Both the position numbers and the translations under genes were made by a program. From positions 1 to 64,000 of the forward strand of contig NZ_PHHD01000001.1 of assembly GCF_002813445.1 (NCBI RefSeq): a stretch of DNA of 64,000 nucleotides, read 5' to 3'. The DNA is from Pseudomonas tolaasii NCPPB 2192. Its GTDB lineage: Bacteria; Pseudomonadota; Gammaproteobacteria; Pseudomonadales; Pseudomonadaceae. Below the pieces are notes generated by a model that saw only the letters and a program-made list of their open reading frames with translations, had not been told where the DNA came from and searched no databases. Within the stretch, counting starts at the first letter, position 1, and each line of letters opens with the position of its first letter. Of this stretch, positions 1 through 8,493 are shown in pieces.

Positions 1-30
1 GCTGTTTCTCATCCATGCCTGCATGTTCAT
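1..30 (-). CDS. Start of an unidentified gene (cut by window edge)
   Basis: An ATG on the minus strand at 30 overlaps the TGA of the yihY-like gene (27-29) and is preceded by a strong AAAAAGGAG ribosome binding site about five bases away. Ten codons are open to the window edge. Too little is present to name a product. The ATGA overlap suggests translational coupling with the gene upstream. Confidence 0.35.
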   Translation of the reverse strand, partial: MNMQAWMRNS

Positions 31-897
31 CGAACTCCTTTTTCCCCCGGGTCCTTGCCTTCAGCCGACATGTGTTCGATCACGGCATTCATTTCTGCAC
101 CCAGCAGTAACACGGCGGCAGAAATATAGAAGTACAGGAGCAGGACGATGATCGCACCGATACTGCCATACATGGCGTTGTAATCGGCGAAGGTTTTTAC
201 GTAATAACCGAAGCCCAGGGAGGCGACAATCCAGACCACCACGGCCAGCACCGAGCCCGGGGTGATGAAGCGGAATTTCTGCTCTACGTCAGGCATCACG
301 TAGTACATGAGGGCCACGGCGAACATCAGCAGAATCACGATCAGCGGCCAGCGCAGGATGGTCCACAGCGTAACCACGAATTCCTGCATGCCGATCTGTC
401 CGGCCAGCCACTCCATGACCTGCGGGCCGAGTACCATCAGCGCCGCAGCGGCGAGCAACATGCCGGCGATGCCGACGGTGTAGAAAATCGACAGCGGAAA
501 ACGCTTCCAGATCGGTCGGCCTTCCACCACGTCATAAGCGGCATTCATCGCGCTCATCATCAGGCGCACGCCGCGGAGGCAGTCCACAGGGCGATGACGA
601 TACCCACCGAGAGCAAGCCACCCTTGGATTGCTGCAACTGGTCGATCACCGGGTTGACCTGCTCTAGCGCCTGGGGTGGCACACCAGCTCCGATTGCATG
701 CGCAGCCAGGTGAAGAAGTCCGGCAGGTGCAGGAAACCGATCAGGGCAATCAGGAACAGCAGGAAGGGGAACAGCGAGAACAGCATCTGGTAGGCCAGTG
801 CCGAGGCGTAGGTAGGCATTTCGTCATCGACGAATTCCTTGACGGTGCGTATCAGCACCTGGTGTAGCTTGAGCCCGTCTAGAACCGGAAAAATCAT
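27..897 (-). pseudogene. YihY/BrkB-family inner membrane protein, broken by two frameshifts
   Basis: The reading frame starts at 897 behind AAAGGAG and gives the typical YihY N-terminus (MIFPVLDGLKLHQVL, then TYASALAYQMLFSLFPFLLF). It runs out of frame after SELV near 683. The frame that follows reads PPQALEQVNPVIDQLQQS and GGLLSVGIVIALWTAS up to about 573, where a second shift is needed to enter the long C-terminal frame (GVRLMMSAMNAAYDVV to 27). Both breaks behave as one missing base. Restored, it would be about 290 residues with several membrane segments, normal for this family of poorly characterised inner-membrane proteins once misnamed ribonuclease BN. Either the gene is dead or the sequence has two errors here; neighbouring genes show the same kind of break. 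Confidence 0.75.
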
Positions 898-1002
898 AGC
901 GTCTCCTTTCGCCGCAAAGAGGATGAGGTCGTGGGCGACTCAGGGGCCGTTTTCTACATCAAAAGTAGCCTACTTGGCGACTTTGAAAACAATGACAGGG
1001 TT

Positions 1003-1251
1003 TTAGTTGCAGCGTGCGACATAAAAACGGCCATCCGTGGATGGCCGCTGGCTGCAGGTGGAAAGCCTATTGGTGGCTTTCTTGACTGCATCCTTGGTAT
1101 CGCCTACGGCCTTTTCGACCTGGCCTTTCTTTTCCTGCACCACGCCTTCAGCGCGCAGTTTGTCGTTGCCGGTGACTTTGCCGACGCCTTGCTTGATGTT
1201 GCCGACGGCTTCGTCTTTCAAACCTTTTGCCTTATCCGCTGTGCTGCCCAT
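1003..1251 (-). CDS. CsbD-family stress protein, C-terminus probably frameshifted
   Basis: Starting at Met 1251 (MGSTADKAKGLKDEAVGN), the first 60 residues are a typical small, charged, Lys/Ala/Gly-rich CsbD-like protein, a family often induced by general stress and of unknown biochemical role. After KKAT the open frame continues with an atypical Cys- and Arg-containing tail and reads straight through a good terminator hairpin (1022-1047). Shifting by one base in the AAT AGG stretch brings a TAG at 1067-1069 into frame, giving about 62 residues, which is the usual family length. I therefore think the tail is an artefact or a recent mutation. An upstream in-frame ATG adding seven residues is possible but matches the family less well. 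Confidence 0.7.
   Translation of the reverse strand: MGSTADKAKGLKDEAVGNIKQGVGKVTGNDKLRAEGVVQEKKGQVEKAVGDTKDAVKKATNRLSTCSQRPSTDGRFYVARCN
1022..1047 (-). terminator. Rho-independent terminator of the csbD-like gene
   Basis: A 9-bp perfect stem (CGGCCATCC / GGATGGCCG, 1028-1047) is followed on the minus strand by five T residues. It lies inside the annotated end of the csbD-like reading frame, supporting an earlier true stop. Confidence 0.7.
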
Positions 1252-1449
1252 GGTATTTCTCCAGAAGAACAATCAAGGGTTTTGGTCATTACGTAAAGAT
1301 TGACCCGGGCCGGTTCGGCAGAGTTTCAATTATTTTCAGGCTGCATTTCATCGTCGCTCGCAGGTTTGGCTTTATGTTTTGCAGCCAACCCATGAAATGC
1401 GCGGCACATTCAGGCTATAACGCTGAATAACAGATCCCGTAGGAAGGTT

Positions 1450-1826
1450 ATGAAACTCAATAAAGCACAGGCCATCGCCCGCAGAACACCGAACTGGGCG
1501 GTGCCGTACTCGGCGTCAACAACTGCCATTTCACCGACCTGGACCGCAAGCGCAACATCTGGTGGTTCGACCTGCCGGTGGGCCGCATTGCCGTGGGCCA
1601 GTACGAGTGGATCCACCTGTTGATGCATAACGCCGAGACTGACCAGTTTGCTGCACCTGAAGGTGCCAACCGTGTTCCTGCGCGAGAAACTCGAAGGGCT
1701 GGTGGTACGCAACGCGGGCAAGCGCAAGCCGGAGATCACCTGGAGCTGAGCGCGGACAAGGATTCGTTCCTCAAGGATGTACGCCCGGCGGGTGCGGGCG
1801 TGAGCTTCGCGCAGTTTGCCCTGTAA
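1450..1826 (+). pseudogene. Conserved hypothetical protein with three apparent frameshifts
   Basis: An ATG at 1450 sits behind AGGAAGG. Joining three frames gives a continuous protein of about 125 residues: MKLNKAQAIARR, then TELGGAVLGVNNCHFTDLDR, WWFDLPVGRIAVGQYEWIHL, then LLHLKVPTVFLREKLEGLVV, ending FLKDVRPAGAGVSFAQFAL. The shifts are a missing base near 1486, an extra T in the TTT at 1647-1649, and a missing C near 1740. The last two compensate each other. Function unknown; the restored text reads as a natural soluble protein. Broken gene or sequence errors cannot be told apart here. Confidence 0.6.
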
Positions 1827-1842
1827 GCACGCGGTTAAAAAT

Positions 1843-1931
1843 TGTGGGAGCTGGCTTGCCTGCGATAGCGATGGGCCAGTCAACACGGGTGTAACTGATG
1901 TGCCGCTATCGCCGGCAAGCCAGCTCCCACA
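1843..1931. repeat. REP doublet (REPIN)
   Basis: Two inverted copies of TGTGGGAGCTGGCTTGCC flank a variable centre and would form one long hairpin. It lies between the frameshifted hypothetical gene and the fadD1 terminator. Confidence 0.9.
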
Positions 1932-1956
1932 GTGGATTGCATTTCAATCCAGCCCA

Positions 1957-1986
1957 TAAAAAAAACCCGCAATCGCGGGTTTTTAT
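1957..1986 (-). terminator. Terminator downstream of fadD1
   Basis: The stem AACCCGC / GCGGGTT (1964-1970 and 1975-1981, AATC loop) is followed on the minus strand by a run of eight or more T. T residues also follow on the plus strand, so it may act in both directions. It begins only a few bases past the fadD1 stop. Confidence 0.85.
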
Positions 1987-1990
1987 GGGG

Positions 1991-3682
1991 TTATTTTTTA
2001 AGACCGAGCTTCTTCAGCTCTTCATCACGCAACTCACGCCGCAGGATCTTGCCCACGTTGGTAGTCGGCAAGGCATCGCGGAACTCCACGGCCTTGGGCA
2101 CCTTGTAGCCGGTGACGTTGGCGCGCATGTGCTCCATCACCTGGTCTTTGGTCAGGGTGGCCCCCGGCTTGACCACGATGAAGATCTTGATGTGCTCGCC
2201 GGACTTGTCGTCCGGCACGCCGATGGCGGCGCATTGCAGCACGCCCGGCAGGGTCGCCAGCACGTCTTCGAGTTCGTTCGGGTAGACGTTGAAACCGGAG
2301 ACCAGAATCATGTCTTTCTTGCGATCAACGATGCGCATGTAGCCATCTTGCTGGATGATCGCGATGTCGCCGGTCTTCAGCCAGCCTTCGCTGTCGAGGA
2401 TTTCGGCGGTGGCGTCTTCGCGCTGCCAGTAGCCCTTCATCACTTGCGGGCCCTTGATGCACAGCTCGCCGATTTCGCCCAGGGGCAGCTCGGTGCCGTC
2501 ATCGGCGATGACTTTGCACAGGGTCGAGGGCACCGGAATACCGATAGTGCCGATCTGGGTGTACTGGATCGGGTTCACAGTGGCCACGGGGCTGGTTTCG
2601 GTCATGCCGTAACCTTCGCAGATGCCACAGCCGGTCACGTCTTTCCAGCGCTCGGCGGCCGCCAGTTGCAGGGCCATGCCGCCCGACAGGGTGACTTTCA
2701 GCGCAGAGAAATCCAGCTTGCGGAAACCTTCGTTGTTGCACAGCGCCACGAACAGGGTGTTCAGGCCAACGAACCCGCTGAACTTCCACTTCGACAGTTC
2801 CTTGACCATGGCGGGCAGGTCACGCGGGTTACTGATCAGGATGTTGTGGTTGCCGATCAGCATCATCGCCATGCAATGAAAGGTGAACGCATAGATGTGG
2901 TACAGCGGCAGCGGCGTGATCAGGATCTCGCAGCCTTCATTGAGGTTCGAGCCCATCAGCGCCTTGCACTGCAGCATGTTGGCGACCAGGTTGCGGTGGG
3001 TGAGCATCGCGCCTTTCGCCACGCCGGTAGTGCCGCCGGTGTATTGCAGCACGGCTACATCGCTGCTGGCAGGGCTGGCATCGTTGACCGGTTGGCCGTG
3101 CCCCTTGGCCAGCACGTCGTTGAATTTGATCGCCTTCGGCAAATGGTAAGCCGGGACCATTTTCTTCACGTACTTGATGACGCTGTTGATCAGCAGGCGC
3201 TTGAGGGGCGGCAACAGGTCGGCGACTTCGGTGACGATAACGTGCCTGACGCCGGTTTTGGGCACGACCTTTTCCGCCAGGTGGGCCATGTTGGCCAGGC
3301 AGACCAGGGCCTTGGCACCGGAGTCGTTGAATTGGTGTTCCATTTCCCGCGCGGTGTACAGCGGGTTGGTGTTGACCACGATCAGGCCGGCGCGGATGGC
3401 ACCGAACACGGCGACCGGGTATTGCAGGACGTTGGGCAGTTGCACGGCGATGCGGTCGCCGGGCTTCAAATCGGTGTGCTGTTGCAGGTACGCGGCGAAG
3501 GCGCCGGACAATTCGTACAACTCACCGTAGGTGATGGTCTTGCCCAGGTTGCTGAAAGCCGGTTTGTTGGCGAAGCGCTGGCAGGACTGCTTCAGTACCG
3601 CCTGAATATTCGGATACTCGTCTGGATTGATGTCGGCAGCAATCCCGGCGGGGTACTTATCCTTCCAAAAGTCTTCGTTCAT
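1991..3682 (-). CDS. fadD1: Long-chain fatty-acid-CoA ligase FadD1
   Basis: A 563-residue acyl-CoA synthetase that activates long-chain fatty acids with ATP and CoA at the inner face of the cytoplasmic membrane, feeding beta-oxidation. Visible adenylation-family motifs: the P-loop-like YTGGTTGVAKGAM at about 214-226, EGYGMTETSP, GWLKTGDI, the hinge VDRKKDMILVSGFNVYPNE, and the catalytic-lysine end motif TTNVGKILRREL. The start at 3682 has a GAGGAG site. It lies directly downstream of a second paralogue in the same direction, the arrangement of P. aeruginosa fadD2-fadD1. The two are separated by 385 bp holding a REP doublet and an A+T-rich stretch, so fadD1 probably has its own promoter. Chain-length preference cannot be read from sequence. 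Confidence 0.93.
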   Translation of the reverse strand: MNEDFWKDKYPAGIAADINPDEYPNIQAVLKQSCQRFANKPAFSNLGKTITYGELYELSGAFAAYLQQHTDLKPGDRIAVQLPNVLQYPVAVFGAIRAGLIVVNTNPLYTAREMEHQFNDSGAKALVCLANMAHLAEKVVPKTGVRHVIVTEVADLLPPLKRLLINSVIKYVKKMVPAYHLPKAIKFNDVLAKGHGQPVNDASPASSDVAVLQYTGGTTGVAKGAMLTHRNLVANMLQCKALMGSNLNEGCEILITPLPLYHIYAFTFHCMAMMLIGNHNILISNPRDLPAMVKELSKWKFSGFVGLNTLFVALCNNEGFRKLDFSALKVTLSGGMALQLAAAERWKDVTGCGICEGYGMTETSPVATVNPIQYTQIGTIGIPVPSTLCKVIADDGTELPLGEIGELCIKGPQVMKGYWQREDATAEILDSEGWLKTGDIAIIQQDGYMRIVDRKKDMILVSGFNVYPNELEDVLATLPGVLQCAAIGVPDDKSGEHIKIFIVVKPGATLTKDQVMEHMRANVTGYKVPKAVEFRDALPTTNVGKILRRELRDEELKKLGLKK

Positions 3683-3958
3683 GGAAGCCCACTCCTCAGC
3701 GACGCGAATTCATCATCGCATTTGATGCGATTATTATTGGTGTATGTTTTTTTAAGGTGAATCTGGCGCTTTAAAGCAGGCCTAGAAGTCACAAAGCGCG
3801 CCGAGAGTAGCAGCTTTGCCAAGGGCCGCCTAGAGCCAAAAGAGGGCCCTACAGTCATAATCATGACTGTCCTACAATATTTGGTCACACTTTAAATCAG
3901 GCCAGGATAACCCAGCAAAAGGCTCTGGAATAAGGCTTTGAGGACCACAGATCACGAA

Positions 3959-4048
3959 TGTGGGAGCTGGCTTGCCTGCGATAGCGGACCTTCAGTCGAT
4001 ATATCCGGTGACTGAAAGATCGCTATCGCAGTTAAGCCAGCTCCCACA
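3959..4048. repeat. REP doublet (REPIN) between fadD2 and fadD1
   Basis: TGTGGGAGCTGGCTTGCCTG and its inverted partner, the latter slightly degenerate (GCAGTTAAGCCAGCTCCCAC). The rest of the 385-bp gap (3683-3958) is A+T-rich and probably holds the fadD1 promoter; I found no convincing PsrA operator in it. Confidence 0.88.
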
Positions 4049-4067
4049 TTTTTGACGGTGTTTTATG

Positions 4068-5756
4068 TCAGGCGATGTCGCGCAATTCCCTGCGCAAAAT
4101 CTTGCCCACCGGCGTCATCGGCAACGACTCGCGCAGCACGATATGCTTGGGCACTTTATAGCCGGTGAAGTTGGCCTTGCAGTACGTCTTCAACTCCTCA
4201 AGGCTCACGCCCTGGGCCCGCGCCACGACAAACAGCTTCACCGCTTCGCCCGTGCGCTCATCCGGCACGCCGATCACGGCGCAGTTGGCTACGGCCGGGT
4301 GCGCCATCACCACGTCTTCGATTTCGTTGGGGTACACGTTGAAGCCCGACACGATGATCAAGTCTTTCTTGCGATCGACAATGCTGACAAAACCATCGAC
4401 ATCGATCACCGCAATGTCGCCGGTCTTGAGCCAGCCTTCGTCGTCCAGGGTTTCGGCGGTGGCCACCGGTTGCTGCCAGTAGCCCTTCATCACCTGCGGC
4501 CCCTTGATGCACAGCTCGCCACGCTCGCCCAAAGGCAACTCGCGGCCTTCATCATCGATAACCTTCATCGCCGTGCCCGGCACCGGAAGGCCCACCGTTC
4601 CCAGCCGTGATTGACTGCCGTAAGGGTTGGTGCTGGCCACCGGCGAGGTTTCAGTCAGGCCGTAGCCTTCGCCAATGGAGCAACCGGTCACCGCCTTCCA
4701 GCGCTCAGCCGTGGCCTTGACCAACGCCGTGCCGCCGGAGTTGGTGATTTTGAGGTGGGAAAAATCCAGGGTCTTGAAATCCGGGTGATCCATCAGCGCG
4801 ACGAACAGCGTATTCAGCCCGAGCAGGCCAGAGAACCGCCACTTTTTCAGTTCCTTGATAAAGCCGCCGATGTCCCGCGGGTTGGTGATCAGCACGTTGT
4901 GGTTGCCGGTCACCATCATGCACATGCAATTCGCCGTGAAGGCATAGATGTGGTACAGCGGCAGCGGCGCGATCATCACCTCCTGCCCTTCCCTCACGAG
5001 CGGCTGGCCGTCGTCGGCGACCTGGGACATGCACGCTCGCGCCTGCTGCATATTGGCCACAAGGTTGCCGTGGGTGAGCATCGCGCCCTTGGCCAGGCCC
5101 GTGGTGCCGCCGGTGTATTGCAGCACGGCGATATCATCCAGGGTCACCGGGTGGCGGGTCACGGCCAGGCCTGCCCCCATGCGCAGGGCGCGCTTGAACG
5201 ACACGGCGCGTGGCAGGCTGTAGGCAGGGACCATTTTCTTGACCTTGTCGACCACCGTGTTGATCAGCCAGCCTTTGGCGGCGGGCATGAAGTCGCCCAT
5301 TTTGGCTTCGATCAGGTAGTCGATCTCGGTGTCGGCACACACTTCCTGCACCCGTGAACCGAACAGGTTGAGGTACACCAGCGCACGCACCCCGGCGTCC
5401 TTGAACTGGTGGCGCATCTCGCGCGGGGTGTACAGCGGGTTGGTGTTGACCACGATCAGCCCGGCGCGCAGCGCGCCGAACACGGCAATCGGGTAATGCA
5501 GCACATTGGGCATCTGGACCGCGATGCGCTCGCCCGGCTTGAGGTCGGTGTGATTTTGCAGGTAACCGGCGAACGCCGCACTCTGGCGCTCAAGCTCGGC
5601 GTAGGTCAGGGTGATGCCCATGTTGCTGAACGCCGGACGGTCGGCAAAGGCCTTGCAGGAACGCTCGAACACTTCGATGACGGACTTGTAGGTGCTCAGG
5701 TCGATGTCATTGGGAACGCCCGCGGCGCGTTTGTCATTCCAAAAATCAGGTTGCAT
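4068..5756 (-). CDS. fadD2: Long-chain fatty-acid-CoA ligase FadD2
   Basis: A 562-residue paralogue of the fadD1 product with the same motif order: YTGGTTGLAKGAML at about 214, GEGYGLTETSP, GWLKTGDI, VDRKKDLIIVSGFNVYPNE and TPVGKILRREL. It should activate exogenous fatty acids to acyl-CoA, perhaps with a different chain-length or growth-condition range than FadD1, as reported for the P. aeruginosa pair. It starts at 5756 behind AAGAGGACAAG. It is divergent from the alpha/beta hydrolase gene across a 210-bp promoter region. The neighbouring hydrolase and PhaJ1 suggest a module that releases, activates and redirects fatty acids. Confidence 0.93.
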   Translation of the reverse strand: MQPDFWNDKRAAGVPNDIDLSTYKSVIEVFERSCKAFADRPAFSNMGITLTYAELERQSAAFAGYLQNHTDLKPGERIAVQMPNVLHYPIAVFGALRAGLIVVNTNPLYTPREMRHQFKDAGVRALVYLNLFGSRVQEVCADTEIDYLIEAKMGDFMPAAKGWLINTVVDKVKKMVPAYSLPRAVSFKRALRMGAGLAVTRHPVTLDDIAVLQYTGGTTGLAKGAMLTHGNLVANMQQARACMSQVADDGQPLVREGQEVMIAPLPLYHIYAFTANCMCMMVTGNHNVLITNPRDIGGFIKELKKWRFSGLLGLNTLFVALMDHPDFKTLDFSHLKITNSGGTALVKATAERWKAVTGCSIGEGYGLTETSPVASTNPYGSQSRLGTVGLPVPGTAMKVIDDEGRELPLGERGELCIKGPQVMKGYWQQPVATAETLDDEGWLKTGDIAVIDVDGFVSIVDRKKDLIIVSGFNVYPNEIEDVVMAHPAVANCAVIGVPDERTGEAVKLFVVARAQGVSLEELKTYCKANFTGYKVPKHIVLRESLPMTPVGKILRRELRDIA

Positions 5757-5966
5757 TATTCTTGTCCTCTTACCTGAGTGTGTCCGGCCGCTTTTTCGTC
5801 GCTATAAAAAGCGGAGCTTTGGGGACGTTAGCAGCTATCACCAAACAGGCAAATACGCCCAACTGTGTCATTTATTGTATGAATCTTGCCCCTAACGTGT
5901 AGGCAGATACCCCGCCCCCTGACGGATGAGCTATACACTGCATCGACCCCGAGCAAAGGAAGCGCC

Positions 5967-6911
5967 ATGAACCACAGCACCTTCTGGCTGACCGCGAACG
6001 ACCACACCCGGCTGTACGTCAATCAATGGCTGCCGGAAGGCCCTGCCAGGGCGATGATCATGCTGTCCCACGGTATGGCCGAGCACAGTGGCCGCTATGG
6101 GCGTCTGGCCGAGGCGCTGTGTGCTGCCGGTTACGGCTTGTATGCGCTGGACCAGCGTGGCCATGGCCGCACCGCCGACGAAGGCACGCTGGGGTTGTAC
6201 GCTGAAAAGGATGGCTGGAACAAAGTCGTGGGCGACCTCGCCAGCCTCAACCAGCACATCGCGCACCAAGCGCCTGGCCTGCCGATCATCCTGCTGGGGC
6301 ACAGCATGGGCAGCTATATCGCCCAGGCGTATTTGCTGCACCACAGCGCCAGCCTGAACGGGGCGATCCTGAGCGGTTCGAATTTCCAGCCGGTCGCGCT
6401 GTACCGCGCAGCCGAGTTGATTGCCCGCATTGAGCGCGCACGCCAGGGGTTGCGCGGGCGCAGTGCGCTGATCGACTTTCTGTCGTTCGGCTCGTTCAAC
6501 AAGGCATTCAAGCCCAACCGCACGGCCTTCGACTGGCTCAGCCGCGACCCGGTCGAAGTGGATAAGTACATCAACGACCCGCTGTGCGGTTTCCGCTGCA
6601 CCAACCAGCTGTGGGTCGACCTGCTTGGCGGCCTGCAGCAAATCAGCAAGGCATCCAACCTCGCCCAGATCGATCCGGGCCTGCCGATTCTGGTCATCGG
6701 CGGCGAATGTGATCCGGTGAGTGAGGGCAAGCGTCTCAAAAGTCTGGCTCATGCCCTGCGCGAGGCCGGCTGCCAAAACCTGCAACTGACTCTTTATCCG
6801 CAGGCGCGCCATGAGGTGTTCAACGAAACCAACCGCGACGTTGTCACAGCGGATGTGCTGACGTGGCTCGACCAGGCGCTGACATTACACAGGCCGGCGC
6901 GCTGCGAATAA
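5967..6911 (+). CDS. Alpha/beta hydrolase, lysophospholipase-like
   Basis: A 314-residue serine hydrolase of the monoacylglycerol lipase/lysophospholipase (Hydrolase_4) type. The nucleophile elbow is GHSMGS with Ser113. Probable Asp and His partners lie in GGECDPVSEG and in ARHEVFNE near residue 282. The early SHGMAEHSGRY and LDQRGHGRT motifs are typical of the family. No signal peptide is apparent. The start at 5967 is chosen because AAAGGA lies 6-12 bases upstream; an in-frame ATG at 5886 lacks a site. It precedes phaJ1 by about 50 bp and is probably cotranscribed with it. Likely role: freeing fatty acids from monoacylglycerol or lysophospholipid for the adjacent FadD enzymes. The exact substrate is inference. 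Confidence 0.85.
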   Translation: MNHSTFWLTANDHTRLYVNQWLPEGPARAMIMLSHGMAEHSGRYGRLAEALCAAGYGLYALDQRGHGRTADEGTLGLYAEKDGWNKVVGDLASLNQHIAHQAPGLPIILLGHSMGSYIAQAYLLHHSASLNGAILSGSNFQPVALYRAAELIARIERARQGLRGRSALIDFLSFGSFNKAFKPNRTAFDWLSRDPVEVDKYINDPLCGFRCTNQLWVDLLGGLQQISKASNLAQIDPGLPILVIGGECDPVSEGKRLKSLAHALREAGCQNLQLTLYPQARHEVFNETNRDVVTADVLTWLDQALTLHRPARCE

Positions 6912-6963
6912 TTTATTGTTTTAAATCATATAATTACCGATTTACCACAGGATACACCCCTCG

Positions 6964-7434
6964 ATGACTCAGGTTACCAACACCCCCTACGAAGCCCTTG
7001 AAGTCGGCCAGACCGCCAGTTTCAGCAAAACCGTCGAAGAGCGTGACATCCAGCTGTTCGCGGCCATGTCCGGTGACCACAACCCGGTGCACCTGGATGC
7101 CGAATACGCCAAGTCGACCATGTTCAAGGAGCGTATCGCCCACGGTATGTTCAGCGGCGCCCTGATCAGCGCAGCAGTGGCATGTGAGCTGCCTGGGCCG
7201 GGCACTATTTACATCGGCCAGCAAATGAGCTTTCAGAAACCGGTAAAAATCGGTGACACCTTGACCGTGCGTCTGGAAATTCTCGAGAAATTGCCGAAGT
7301 TTCGCGTGCGCATTGCCACTCGAGTGTTCAACCAGCGTGATGAGTTGGTAGTGGATGGCGAGGCGGAAATCCTGGCGCCGCGCAAGCAGCAGGTGGTGAC
7401 CTTGACTGAACTGCCGCCGATCAGCATCGGCTGA
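6964..7434 (+). CDS. phaJ1: (R)-specific enoyl-CoA hydratase, MaoC family
   Basis: A 156-residue single hot-dog-domain protein. The MaoC hydratase motif is present with the catalytic pair Asp38 and His43 (SGDHNPVHLD), followed by the conserved IAHGMFSGALIS helix. Length, start and the C-terminal LPPISIG agree with what I recall of P. aeruginosa PhaJ1, which sits at the same place next to fadD2. The reaction converts trans-2-enoyl-CoA from beta-oxidation to (R)-3-hydroxyacyl-CoA, the monomer for medium- or short-chain polyhydroxyalkanoate synthesis. The gene follows the hydrolase gene in an apparent two-gene operon that ends at a REP doublet. Confidence 0.9.
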   Translation: MTQVTNTPYEALEVGQTASFSKTVEERDIQLFAAMSGDHNPVHLDAEYAKSTMFKERIAHGMFSGALISAAVACELPGPGTIYIGQQMSFQKPVKIGDTLTVRLEILEKLPKFRVRIATRVFNQRDELVVDGEAEILAPRKQQVVTLTELPPISIG

Positions 7435-7463
7435 TATCACTCCCGAAATTTGCAAAATAAAAA

Positions 7464-7553
7464 TGTGGGAGCGGGCTTGCCCGCGATGACGGCCTGTCAG
7501 TCAGACTTCTTGTCGACTGATCTACCGCTATCGCGGGCAAGCCCGCTCCCACA
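7464..7553. repeat. REP doublet (REPIN), GC-rich variant
   Basis: The arms read TGTGGGAGCGGGCTTGCCCG and its inverse, differing from the other copies in this window (AGCTGGCTTGCCTGC). It therefore belongs to a second REP subgroup. It separates the convergent phaJ1 and DUF2383 genes. Confidence 0.9.
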
Positions 7554-7571
7554 GAGGTTACATGCCGGTAA

Positions 7572-8039
7572 TCAAGAGTTGGCGCGAGCCTGATTGCGCA
7601 GGGCTTTCACCTGGTCGTGGTTACGTTGCGCGCCGTGGTACTGACGCTCAACCAGGTCACGAATACCCAGCAGGTTGTGCTTGTTGATCTTCTCGATCGC
7701 TTCCTTGTAAGCCTTCAACGCGTGGTCTTCACCGCGCTCGGCTTCGTTCAGTACAGCTTCTTCATCCTTGCCGGTGACCAGCGACTTCACGTCAACCCAA
7801 CCACGGTGCAAGGCACCGGCTACCGAACCGGACTTCTCCGGATCACCACCCAAGGCACGCACAGCAGTTTGCAGCTCGGCGGCGGCGGTGGCGCAGTCAG
7901 CGGAGCGCTTGGCGAAGAGCGCTTTGAGCTCCGGGTGTTTGATGTCTTCAGCACAGGTTTTGAAGCCTTCCTGGCCGTCCTTGCTGGTTTCGATCAGGTC
8001 GTTGAGTACGGAGATCGATTCTTTGTTGATGTCAGTCAT
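7572..8039 (-). CDS. DUF2383 / PA2169-family ferritin-like four-helix protein
   Basis: A 155-residue, fully helical, charged soluble protein. The domain recalls the rubrerythrin/ferritin fold, with acidic and histidine residues regularly placed in the helices (DGQEGFKTCAEDIKHPELK, EAERGEDHALKAYKEAI, ERQYHGAQRNHDQVKALR). The start at 8039 has AAGGA upstream. The family is common in pseudomonads and often stress- or biofilm-associated; metal binding is plausible but undemonstrated. It is monocistronic and transcribed from a sigma-54-type promoter candidate at about 8082-8098. No partner gene is adjacent. Confidence 0.8.
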   Translation of the reverse strand: MTDINKESISVLNDLIETSKDGQEGFKTCAEDIKHPELKALFAKRSADCATAAAELQTAVRALGGDPEKSGSVAGALHRGWVDVKSLVTGKDEEAVLNEAERGEDHALKAYKEAIEKINKHNLLGIRDLVERQYHGAQRNHDQVKALRNQARANS

Positions 8040-8081
8040 TTTTCAATTCCTTGTGCGGGTTTAAGAAAGGTGTAGAGGTAG

Positions 8082-8098
8082 TTGCAGCGCACGTGCCA
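8082..8098 (-). promoter_or_regulatory. Sigma-54 (-24/-12) promoter candidate for the DUF2383 gene
   Basis: The minus strand reads TGGCACGTGCGCTGCA. The GG (8096-8097) and GC (8084-8085) doublets are separated by exactly ten bases, matching TGGCAC-N5-TTGCA closely. It would start transcription some 30 bases upstream of the ATG at 8039. Confidence 0.65.
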
Positions 8099-8246
8099 GT
8101 TTTCGAAAAACAACTTTATCTATACATTTCAACAACTTACAAATTATTGAACCATCTGTATGTACGTTATTTGCATGATCTGTCATTTGGCCTTCATGCA
8201 GAATGCCTGTATTTTTCCGGGTCTCGACTTGAACGCCTGAAACCCC

Positions 8247-8483
8247 ATGAACCCCGAAAAACTTGAATTGCTGATCACCCGTGAAATGCCCTTCGGCAAG
8301 TACAAGGGGCGGATCATCGCCGACCTGCCCGGCCCCTACCTCAATTGGTTCGCCCGTGAAGGTTTCCCCCACGGTGAACTGGGCGGCTTGCTGGCGTTGA
8401 TGCAGGAAATCGACAGCAACGGTCTTTCTGACCTGCTGGAGCCATTGCGCGCCAAACACGGCAATCCCGCCCCTCGCCATTAA
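8247..8483 (+). CDS. DUF3820-family small protein
   Basis: A 78-residue protein with the family signature MPFGKYKGRIIADLPGPYL followed by WFAREGFPHGELG. This short domain occurs alone in pseudomonads and as part of exonuclease-like proteins elsewhere, and is thought to bind nucleic acid or assist nucleases. No direct function is known to me. The preceding 207-bp region also serves the divergent DUF2383 gene. The PLP-enzyme gene begins ten bases after its stop, so the two are likely cotranscribed. Confidence 0.8.
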   Translation: MNPEKLELLITREMPFGKYKGRIIADLPGPYLNWFAREGFPHGELGGLLALMQEIDSNGLSDLLEPLRAKHGNPAPRH

Positions 8484-8493
8484 GAGTCTCGCC

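Noticed and set aside
1898..3760. 620-codon open frame on the plus strand opposite fadD1
   Set aside because: It mirrors the antisense of fadD1, begins in a REP element, is full of His/Val/Gln/Gly runs typical of antisense GC-rich frames and has no ribosome site or motif.
3683..5966. PsrA-type operators near the fadD genes
   Set aside because: AAAC and GTTT half sites occur but not with the required short spacing in an inverted pair.
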